Source: Halobacteriales archaeon (lineage in GTDB: Archaea; Halobacteriota; Halobacteria; Halobacteriales; SKSH01). From it: a stretch of 22,852 bases of DNA. Shown here piece by piece: positions 15,475-21,938 of the stretch (positions within the stretch are counted from its first letter, which is position 1; each line of letters begins with the position of its first letter). The stretch lies in the NCBI GenBank assembly GCA_007118075.1, contig SKSH01000068.1, positions 1 through 22,852 of the forward strand. The letters are read 5' to 3'. Both the position numbers and the translations under genes were made by a program. The notes under the pieces were generated by a model. The model saw nothing but the letters and a program-made list of their open reading frames with translations. It was not told where the DNA came from and ran no database searches.

Positions 15475-16497
15475 ATGGGATTTCGAAGTTACTTACTCCG
15501 ACGGGCAATTTTGACCATCCCTGTCTTCATCGGATTGACCCTTTTCATCTTCCTTCTTGCTCGGGTACTGCCTGGTGATCCTGCCCGGATGGCGCTCGGC
15601 CCCCGGGCGACAGACGAGGCGGTCGCGGCCTTGCGGATCGAGATGGGCCTCGATGATCCACTTCACATCCAATATCTCAACTACATGGGTGGGTTGCTCC
15701 AGGGCGACATGGGCATCGCGCTGACGACGAACCGGAACGTCTTCACCGACGTCCTCGCATTCTTCCCAGCCACGCTTGAGCTGGTCATCACCGCGATGTT
15801 CCTCGCGGTGTTATTCGGGATCCCATTGGGGATCATCGCGGCACTCAACAAGGACCGCTTGGGCGACAACCTGAGCCGACTCATCGCCTTCTTCGGGGTT
15901 TCGATGCCGGTCTTCTGGGCGGCCATCCTCATCCAGCTGGCCATCGCGTACAACCTCGGCCTCTTGCCACCAAGTGGCCGCATCGGCGTGGATCGACCTG
16001 AGTGGTACACCGGTTTTCTCATCATCGACTCGATCATCGCCCTCAATTTCGAGGCACTGCGGAGTACGTTGGCACACCTCGCGCTTCCAGCATTTGCCCT
16101 CGCGCTTGCACCGATGGCCGATGTCGCCCGCATGACTCGATCGAGCTTCATCGAGGAGTACAACGAGGACTACGTCCGCGCGCTTGAGACACAGGGGCTA
16201 CCTGGGCGACTCATCGCCTACAAGTACGTCCTCAAGGCCTCCTTCGCCTCGACGCTCACGATCATCGGCCTTGATTTCGGCTTTCTCATCGGCGGGGCAT
16301 TCCTCGTCGAGATTGTCTTCTCCTGGCCTGGCCTGGCTCGCTATGGCGTCAGGGCCATCCTCGAGAACGATATCAACGCGGTCATGGGTGTCGTCCTCGT
16401 CATCGGAGCCGTCTTCATCATCGTCAACCTGATCGTCGACGTGCTGTATGGATTCCTCGATCCACGGGTCCGATACGGGGAGGGGAGTTCGGCATGA
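15475..16497 (+). CDS. dppB: Dipeptide/oligopeptide ABC transporter permease DppB
   Basis: 340 residues from the ATG at 15475, preceded by AGGA at 15463-15466 (8 bp spacer); the TTG nine codons upstream is less likely. Binding-protein-dependent inner-membrane permease of the DppB/OppB type. The N-terminus LLRRAILTIPVFIGLTLFIF is the first membrane helix, followed by LPGDPAR, the usual large extracytoplasmic segment, and four or five further hydrophobic helices. The coupling (EAA-like) loop lies around VRALETQGLPGR, and the SWPGLARYG and YGFLDPRVRYG ends are typical of the family. It pairs with DppC to form the pore. The last four bases (ATGA) overlap the dppC start, indicating translational coupling. 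First gene of dppBCDF; no binding protein is encoded in the operon. Confidence 0.93.
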   Translation: MGFRSYLLRRAILTIPVFIGLTLFIFLLARVLPGDPARMALGPRATDEAVAALRIEMGLDDPLHIQYLNYMGGLLQGDMGIALTTNRNVFTDVLAFFPATLELVITAMFLAVLFGIPLGIIAALNKDRLGDNLSRLIAFFGVSMPVFWAAILIQLAIAYNLGLLPPSGRIGVDRPEWYTGFLIIDSIIALNFEALRSTLAHLALPAFALALAPMADVARMTRSSFIEEYNEDYVRALETQGLPGRLIAYKYVLKASFASTLTIIGLDFGFLIGGAFLVEIVFSWPGLARYGVRAILENDINAVMGVVLVIGAVFIIVNLIVDVLYGFLDPRVRYGEGSSA

Positions 16498-17408
16498 GCG
16501 TTGTCGAGCGATACCAATCATTCAAAGAGAGTGAGCAGGCTAACCGATACCGTGAGGAGGCGTTACGCTTCGCATGGCGCTTCCGGCAGAACCCGATGTC
16601 ACTTTTCGGCCTCGGGATGATCTTGCTGTTGATCCTCATCGCCATCTTCGCCCCGTATATCGCCCCTAATCCAGCACATGCCGGCTGGCGAGGTGAACCT
16701 GCGGTCGACTTTGGCAACGCCTGGCATGAGCCGAGTCTCGCACATCCATTCGGCACCGACCAGGCCGGGCGTGACATCCTCTCGCGGGTCATCTTCGGGA
16801 CCAGGCTTTCGCTCATCCTCGGTCTCGTCGTCCTCACGATCGCCATCGGGATCGGTGTCCCACTCGGCCTCATCGCAGGATACGTCGGTGGGATCCCGAG
16901 CACGATCATCATGCGGACCACCGACGTATTCCTCTCTGTTCCACCGCTCGTCCTCGCACTCGCGGTCACCGTTCCACTCCAACCAGGACTGGTCACCGCC
17001 ATGCTCGCCATCTCCATCGTGTGGTGGCCTTGGTACACCCGCTTGGTCTACGGTGAGGTGGTCTCGGTCCGTGAGCAGGATTTCGTTGAGGCGAGTCGTG
17101 GGCTTGGCACGGGACGGTTACGCATCATCTTCAGGGAGATCCTCCCCAACGTCACCGCACCGATCACGGTGAAGTTCAGCCTGGACATGGGTTATGCCAT
17201 CCTCGTGGGAGCCGGGCTTGGGTTCCTCGGCCTCGGGGCACAACCTCCGACTCCTGAGTGGGGTACCATGGTCGCCCAGGGACGCATCCACCTCCCAGAT
17301 CGCTGGTGGCTCTCGACCTTCCCTGGGCTCGCCATCTTCTTGACCGTGCTCGCGTTCAACTTCCTCGGTGACGGTCTGCGTGATATCTTCGATGTGGAGG
17401 TGGACTGA
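16494..17408 (+). CDS. dppC: Dipeptide/oligopeptide ABC transporter permease DppC
   Basis: 304 residues. A cytoplasmic N-terminus of about 35 residues leads into the first membrane helix (LFGLGMILLLILIAIFAPYI) and the family signature HPFGTDQAGRDILSRVIFGTR. The coupling loop FVEASRGLGTGRLRIIFREILPN is a clear EAA motif for docking the ATPases, and GFLGLGAQPPTPEWG is the usual DppC/OppC C-terminal landmark. Partner of DppB in the membrane channel. The start overlaps the dppB stop; its own stop is 3 bp before the dppD ATG. Nothing unusual in sequence. Confidence 0.93.
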   Translation: MSVVERYQSFKESEQANRYREEALRFAWRFRQNPMSLFGLGMILLLILIAIFAPYIAPNPAHAGWRGEPAVDFGNAWHEPSLAHPFGTDQAGRDILSRVIFGTRLSLILGLVVLTIAIGIGVPLGLIAGYVGGIPSTIIMRTTDVFLSVPPLVLALAVTVPLQPGLVTAMLAISIVWWPWYTRLVYGEVVSVREQDFVEASRGLGTGRLRIIFREILPNVTAPITVKFSLDMGYAILVGAGLGFLGLGAQPPTPEWGTMVAQGRIHLPDRWWLSTFPGLAIFLTVLAFNFLGDGLRDIFDVEVD

Positions 17409-17411
17409 TCC

Positions 17412-18548
17412 ATGGCGCCCATTCTCGAGGTCGAAGATCTGAAGGTCCATTTCGATACGTACGAGGGCAAACAACAGGTGCTCAACGGCATCGATCTCAC
17501 GGTCAACGAGGGAGAGACGGTCGCCATCGTCGGCGAAAGTGGGTGTGGCAAGAGCGTCACCGCTCGAACCATCATCGGCACACTCGCTCAACCACCGGGT
17601 GAGATTGTCTCCGGTGAGGTCCGCTACCGAGGTGAGGATCTCCTGAGCGATCGTGCTGCCGCACAACGTGTCAAGAACGAGGAGATGGCGATGATCTTCC
17701 AAGATCCGATGACCCACCTCTCGCCGGTCTTCACGATCGGCACGATGATGGCTGATATCATCAACTACCGTGGCAAACGATCGATCAGCTGGATGCGGAT
17801 GATCCGCGATGCCATCGGTCGGGGCAATCGACTCTCGGCAGCCGACCGGGAACGATGTGTCGAGATGTTTACCAAATTGCAGATCCCCGATCCCGAGGGG
17901 ATCTTGGATCGATACCCGGTGGAGCTCTCAGGGGGCATGCGACAGCGGGTCTTGATCGCGATGGCGCTCATCACCGATCCAGATTTCCTCATCGCCGACG
18001 AACCGACGACCGCCCTTGACGTGACGGTACAGTCGCAGATTCTCGATATCCTCGCCGAACGTATCGCGGAACAGAATCTCTCGGTCATTTACGTCACTCA
18101 CAACCTTGGGGTTGCTCGCAAACTCGCCGATCGTATCTACGTGATGTACGCAGGGGAGATCGCCGAAGTAGCGACAACCGAGCAGCTCTTCGATCAGCCG
18201 ATGCATCCCTATTCGATCGGTCTGCTCGAGAGCATCCCGAAGCTGACTGAGTTCGACAGTGAGGGGATCGGGGGGCTCATCCCCAACTACACGGATCCGC
18301 CGTCGGGCTGTCGCTTCCATCCTCGTTGCCCGGCATACATGGAGGGAACCTGTGATGTGGAGCAGGTCCCCGCATTCGAGCTCGGAGATGGTCGGTATGT
18401 GGCCTGCTACCTCTATGAGGAGGGGATGGATGTCGAGACGGCGGCATCGATCGCTGATACCGAGGTCGAGTATGAGGATGAGGAACTCGAGCAGTTTGCA
18501 GCCGGTCAGACTGGTGGAACCCCACCGTGGGAGGAGGATGAACCATGA
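17412..18548 (+). CDS. dppD: Dipeptide/oligopeptide ABC transporter ATPase DppD
   Basis: 378 residues, long for a DppD (usually about 320-340). Walker A GESGCGKS (41-48), signature LSGGMRQ from 172 and Walker B LIADEP (D196, E197) are intact. The Q-loop region IFQDPMTHLSPVFTIG is followed by a helical-domain insertion of about 20 residues rich in Arg, Met and Trp (ISWMRMIRDAIGRGNR). The C-terminal oligopeptide domain carries four cysteines, C300, C306, C314 and C332, in the GCRFHPRC pattern typical of DppD/OppD; in some homologues these hold an Fe-S cluster. An acidic tail follows. GGAGGTG at 17396-17402 precedes the ATG by 9 bp. It hydrolyses ATP with DppF to power import, and overlaps dppF by ATGA. 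Confidence 0.93.
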   Translation: MAPILEVEDLKVHFDTYEGKQQVLNGIDLTVNEGETVAIVGESGCGKSVTARTIIGTLAQPPGEIVSGEVRYRGEDLLSDRAAAQRVKNEEMAMIFQDPMTHLSPVFTIGTMMADIINYRGKRSISWMRMIRDAIGRGNRLSAADRERCVEMFTKLQIPDPEGILDRYPVELSGGMRQRVLIAMALITDPDFLIADEPTTALDVTVQSQILDILAERIAEQNLSVIYVTHNLGVARKLADRIYVMYAGEIAEVATTEQLFDQPMHPYSIGLLESIPKLTEFDSEGIGGLIPNYTDPPSGCRFHPRCPAYMEGTCDVEQVPAFELGDGRYVACYLYEEGMDVETAASIADTEVEYEDEELEQFAAGQTGGTPPWEEDEP

Positions 18549-19576
18549 GTGAGGAGCCCGCGATGACGACACCGGTTCGTGAGCAGGAGTCGGCACTCTT
18601 GGAGGTACGTGACCTTGAAAAATATTATCCGATAACTGCAGGGCTATTCCGTCGACAGGTCGGATCGGTTAGAGCCGTCGATGGTGTCTCATTCGACCTG
18701 TACCCTGGTGAGACGTTCGCCATCGTCGGTGAGTCAGGTTGTGGCAAGACAACCTTGGCTAAGACTGTCGCTGCGCTCCAAGAGCCAACTGGTGGCTCGA
18801 TAGTTTTCGATGGACGTTCGATTGGTGAACTTAGCAACCGTGAACTCAAACCGGTCCGCCGGCAGGTACAGGTCGTCTATCAGGATCCGGCCTCGTCGTT
18901 GAATCCACGAAAGCGCATCAAGGCAATCGTCGCCGAACCGCTGATTGTCCATGACATCGGCACGAAGGCTGAGCGGCGAGAGCGTGTCGATGAACTCCTC
19001 GAACAGGTCGATCTACCAGTGGAGTACAAGTATCGCTACCCCGGTGGCCTCTCCGGTGGCCAGCAACAGCGCGTCGCCATCGCCAGAGCGCTCGCACTCA
19101 ACCCGAAACTGCTGGTGCTCGATGAACCGACCAGTGCATTGGACGTCTCGGTTCAGGCGAAGGTAATCAAGCTACTCGAGCGTTTGCAACGTGAGTACGG
19201 CCTCGCTTACCTGATCATCACCCATGATCTGAGCTTGGTGAAGAATTTCGCAGACCGGATCGGTGTGATGTACCTCGGCAAGTTCATGGAGCTCGCCTCG
19301 AGTGATGATCTATTCGACAATCCGATGAACCCATACACCGAGCAGCTGTTGTCGGCGATTCCGATCGTCGATGACGAGGAACTCAAGTACAAACCAGCGG
19401 AGATCTCCTTGAAAGGGGAGGCCCCAGATCCCTCGTCACCACCGAGTGGTTGCTCGTTCCATCCACGCTGTCACAAGGTATTCGATGCATGTTCGAAGAT
19501 AGATCCGGCATTCTACGACGTCGAATCGGATCATCACGTGCGATGTTTGCTGTACGACGACGACCACCGCGAGTGA
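18545..19576 (+). CDS. dppF: Dipeptide/oligopeptide ABC transporter ATPase DppF
   Basis: 343 residues. Walker A GESGCGKT (62-69), Q-loop VVYQDPASSLNPRK, signature LSGGQQQ from 169 and Walker B LVLDEP (D193, E194) are complete, so the site should be active. The DppF-type insert GLFRRQVGSVRAVDGVSF before Walker A separates it from DppD. The C-terminus again holds four Cys, starting with GCSFHPRC. It forms the nucleotide-binding heterodimer with DppD. Last gene of dppBCDF; the following 870 bp contain no gene, and no clear T-rich terminator was seen directly behind the stop. Confidence 0.93.
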   Translation: MSEEPAMTTPVREQESALLEVRDLEKYYPITAGLFRRQVGSVRAVDGVSFDLYPGETFAIVGESGCGKTTLAKTVAALQEPTGGSIVFDGRSIGELSNRELKPVRRQVQVVYQDPASSLNPRKRIKAIVAEPLIVHDIGTKAERRERVDELLEQVDLPVEYKYRYPGGLSGGQQQRVAIARALALNPKLLVLDEPTSALDVSVQAKVIKLLERLQREYGLAYLIITHDLSLVKNFADRIGVMYLGKFMELASSDDLFDNPMNPYTEQLLSAIPIVDDEELKYKPAEISLKGEAPDPSSPPSGCSFHPRCHKVFDACSKIDPAFYDVESDHHVRCLLYDDDHRE

Positions 19577-19770
19577 GCACTCTGTGCCCTTAGAGCGAGA
19601 CTAGTTATCGAACGAGGAGATGACGCGATAGGTTCGTCAGACCACGTTCCGGTACTACACTTATCCTCAGTACGTTGACTTTCAATCGATCACTAATGAT
19701 GATTTATCGATTCACGGACTGAGTGGTTCTTGAACTAGTCTGTCAATGTTTGGGTTACGGAATTTCGAGG

Positions 19771-19809
19771 AGAAAGCCCCGTGCTTTAGCGAGGGGATGA
19801 ATCCGACAA
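19771..19809 (+). mobile_element. Orphan IS200/IS605 (IS1341-type) right-end-like hairpin, copy 1
   Basis: AGAAAGCCCCGTGCTTTAGC followed by GAGGGGATGAATCCGACA. CCCC (19777-19780) pairs with GGGG (19793-19796) around a GC-TTTA-GC tip. From memory, haloarchaeal IS1341-type elements end in this kind of GGAGAAAGCCC...GGGATGAATCCGACA structure, directly behind tnpB. Here no tnpB precedes it, so it looks like a solo end left after decay or deletion. If expressed, the matching RNA would resemble the scaffold 3' end of a TnpB guide RNA. Confidence 0.5.
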
Positions 19810-20337
19810 ATCCTACGCAACGGACATTATCAAGTAGACCCGCATCGTGCCGTAGTCCAAGCCAATCGCGTAAAGTATCAATCGGAAGACTCGGGGTCGC
19901 TTCCCGCCGACACGGACGGTTCCACGCCCACCATCTCGGTTCACAACGAGATGGGGAGTACGTGGTTGAGATCCGTTCGCCGTCCTCACAGAACCCGTAG
20001 CCCCGCTGGAACGGGCGGTAACGCTCGTGTACGGGAGGGGGGGACGGCTTAACCAAAGCACGCCCCATTCGCGGTTGGACTCCTGCCATACTCGGCGTGG
20101 CGGAGTACGGTCGATGGCACGGCCCGTGTCGCGCCCCTCGAAACAAGGGGTGTGAATCCCCGCATTCGTACAGTCCGTTTGGGACTGGACGTGGGGAGCG
20201 CCACAAGAAGGGCGACTCGCGATGAGTCGGCGTCACCACGCACTCACCGCCCTGACGTGGAGCGCACGAACCCGGTACTCCCCTCGGTGGGAGGAAGTTG
20301 CCCTCGGGGGCTTGGGAGCGGCCCGATGCCCCACGCG

Positions 20338-20372
20338 GGAATCCTCGCCCTTCAGGGTGGGGAGGATGTCAA
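20338..20372 (+). mobile_element. Orphan IS200/IS605 (IS1341-type) right-end-like hairpin, copy 2
   Basis: GGAATCCTCGCCCTTCAGGG followed by TGGGGAGGATGTCAA. ATCCTC (20341-20346) pairs with GAGGAT (20362-20367) and CCC (20348-20350) with GGG (20355-20357) around a TTCA tip. This closely matches the GAATCCTCGC...GCGGGGAGGATGTCA end that I associate with many haloarchaeal tnpB elements. It is a different end type from copy 1, so two elements may have landed here. No tnpB reading frame survives upstream. Confidence 0.55.
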
Positions 20373-20445
20373 AAACTACTGCACAACTTTCAAAATACGA
20401 ACAATATATCAATCTCTTGTTCTTCCAACGGTAGCCCTGATCTTC

Positions 20446-21771
20446 CTACGAATCCATCTTCGAATCGACCATCGAGAGTACGTCATCGATCGCATCGATT
20501 GCCGTATCGATCTCGTCTTGTGTGATTGTCAGCGGTGGAGCTAGAATGAGCGTGTTGATTATTCCTGCAAGGTACACCCCATTCTCCCACAATGATGCCT
20601 TTGCTTCGTCGATTATCGTCGACTCTGATGAAAGCTTATCAGCGCGAGTGACGAAGGGCGCATACTCGTTTTCTACTCTGGTCAACTCGATCCCGTGGAA
20701 TAACCCAACACCCCGAACCTCACCAACGCTGGGATGTTTGTCATCCAACCTCTCAAGTTGTTTTGAGAGGTACTCTCCCATTTCCCTGGCCCACGATATT
20801 AGTCCCTCTCTTTCGTATGTCTTGACCGCCTCGTATCCTGCCGCAACTGCGACTGGATGTCCAGTGTACGTGTGGCCATGGGTGAACATCTCGTCCTCGA
20901 AGTAATCGGCGATCTGCTTGGTCACGGTTGTTGCACCAAGTGGTTGGTAGGCACCAGTCAACCCCTTTGCCATGGTCATGATGTCGGGTGTGGTATCGTA
21001 CAGGTCACAACCGAACCATTCACCGGTTCGACCAAAACCAGTCATGACCTCATCACAAATCAGTAGTGCATTATGACGGTGAGCGATTTCCTTGAGCCGG
21101 GGAAGGTACTCCTTTGGGGGCACAAGTATCCCATTAGAACCGACAATCGGTTCAACGATGATTCCCGCCACGGTATCCCCTTCCAGTTCGAGCATCTCAT
21201 CGATATACTCCAGACTCTGCATCGGATCGAGCGTCGAACCGTATCTGTATGGATCGGGCGCCTTGATGACCCCAGGGATACCTGGTTCGGCAGCCAACCG
21301 GCGAGGATCGCCCGTCAGACTAATGGAACCGTAGGTAGATCCATGATACGATCGATACCTAGACATGATCTTGTGCTTGCCGGTGTACAAACGAGCGATT
21401 TTGATTGCGGCTTCCACCGCTTCGGTCCCGCTTGTCGAAAAGAACGTTTTCGTGAGCGAACCAGGGGTTATTTCTGCAATTTTCTCTCCCAGCTTTGCCC
21501 GTGCTTCTGTTGTGAATCCAGGTTGAACATACGCGATTGAGTGGGCTTGATCGGCGATTGCCTGAGCGACAGAATCTGAACTATGTCCGAGATTTGAACA
21601 CATTAACTGAGATGAGAAATCGAGATACCGCTCACCATCCGCACCGATCAATGCATTCCCCGAACTATCAACGATCTCTGTCGGGGAGACATTGCTCTGA
21701 TACGACCACGTCCCAAAGACGTATTCTTTGTCGATCAATTCTAGTTCGCTAAGTTCATTTTGTTTGGACAT
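20446..21771 (-). CDS. Class III (omega-amino acid) aminotransferase, PLP-dependent
   Basis: 441 residues, full length. Fold type I aminotransferase of class III: SGTEA (114-118) for phosphate binding, CDEVMTGFGRTG with D240 contacting the PLP nitrogen, and the Schiff-base lysine K269 in MAKGLTGAYQPLG. The N-terminal VFGTWSYQSNVSP and the GHTYTGHPV segment resemble taurine-, beta-alanine- and GABA-type omega-transaminases. It moves the amino group from an omega-amino acid to pyruvate or 2-oxoglutarate, giving a semialdehyde, in the cytoplasm. The divergently transcribed neighbour is a methylmalonate/malonate-semialdehyde dehydrogenase, which makes beta-alanine or 3-aminoisobutyrate a reasonable substrate. 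Taurine or GABA cannot be excluded. Codon use is visibly less GC-biased than in the hyu and dpp genes. Confidence 0.9.
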   Translation of the reverse strand: MSKQNELSELELIDKEYVFGTWSYQSNVSPTEIVDSSGNALIGADGERYLDFSSQLMCSNLGHSSDSVAQAIADQAHSIAYVQPGFTTEARAKLGEKIAEITPGSLTKTFFSTSGTEAVEAAIKIARLYTGKHKIMSRYRSYHGSTYGSISLTGDPRRLAAEPGIPGVIKAPDPYRYGSTLDPMQSLEYIDEMLELEGDTVAGIIVEPIVGSNGILVPPKEYLPRLKEIAHRHNALLICDEVMTGFGRTGEWFGCDLYDTTPDIMTMAKGLTGAYQPLGATTVTKQIADYFEDEMFTHGHTYTGHPVAVAAGYEAVKTYEREGLISWAREMGEYLSKQLERLDDKHPSVGEVRGVGLFHGIELTRVENEYAPFVTRADKLSSESTIIDEAKASLWENGVYLAGIINTLILAPPLTITQDEIDTAIDAIDDVLSMVDSKMDS

Positions 21772-21938
21772 AGTTGATCAAGAATCCGTTGATACGTTTG
21801 TATCTATTCGACAACTACAAAAAATCATAGTATAAAATATAACTCAATATTATACTGGCTGGAATTCTTATCATAGTAAATAACTTTGATTGTACATTAT
21901 TCAGTTGAGTATTTATCTGTTGGAATTGAACTCATCCT
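21772..21938. promoter_or_regulatory. Divergent promoter region with palindrome between aminotransferase and dehydrogenase genes
   Basis: This 167-bp A/T-rich gap drives both genes. TATTTATC at 21910-21917 lies about 25 bp before the dehydrogenase ATG (21939), the spacing of a TATA box on a leaderless haloarchaeal transcript. In the middle, AGTATAA (21829-21835) and TTATACT (21850-21856) form an inverted repeat, extended imperfectly inwards (AAATAT/ATAT). TCATAGTA occurs twice as a direct repeat (21825-21832, 21871-21878). The position between two divergent genes suits a shared regulator site. Confidence 0.45.

Larger units (their letters stand above)
19577..20445. other. Gene-free interval with insertion-sequence debris
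   Basis: No credible coding region in 869 bp. Open frames here are short, overlap on both strands and show no known domain. 19577-19740 is ordinary intergenic DNA with a loose pair of inverted ends (GACTAGTT at 19599, AACTAGTC ending at 19740). 19806-20340 is GC-rich with several local hairpins, for example CCATCTCG/CGAGATGG at 19931-19954. It is bounded by the two IS200/IS605-like end structures described separately. I looked for a tnpB C-terminus (zinc-finger Cys pairs, RuvC residues) on both strands and found none that I can defend. The last 70 bp before the aminotransferase gene are A/T-rich. Confidence 0.5.

Noticed and set aside
20147..20161. tRNA T-arm-like GGGG-TGTGAAT-CCCC
   Set aside because: The loop lacks the TTC of a T-loop and no acceptor, D or anticodon stems can be placed around it.
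20000..20225. Possible zinc-finger or tnpB C-terminal remnant on the plus strand (a frame containing CESPHSYSPFGTG)
   Set aside because: Only isolated Cys residues without CxxC pairs or RuvC residues; too little to call a transposase fragment.
19712..20239. A 175-codon open frame on the minus strand across the gene-free interval
   Set aside because: It crosses the IS end hairpin, is rich in Arg/Pro/Ser/His in a way typical of antisense GC-rich DNA, shows no domain and has no ribosome site.
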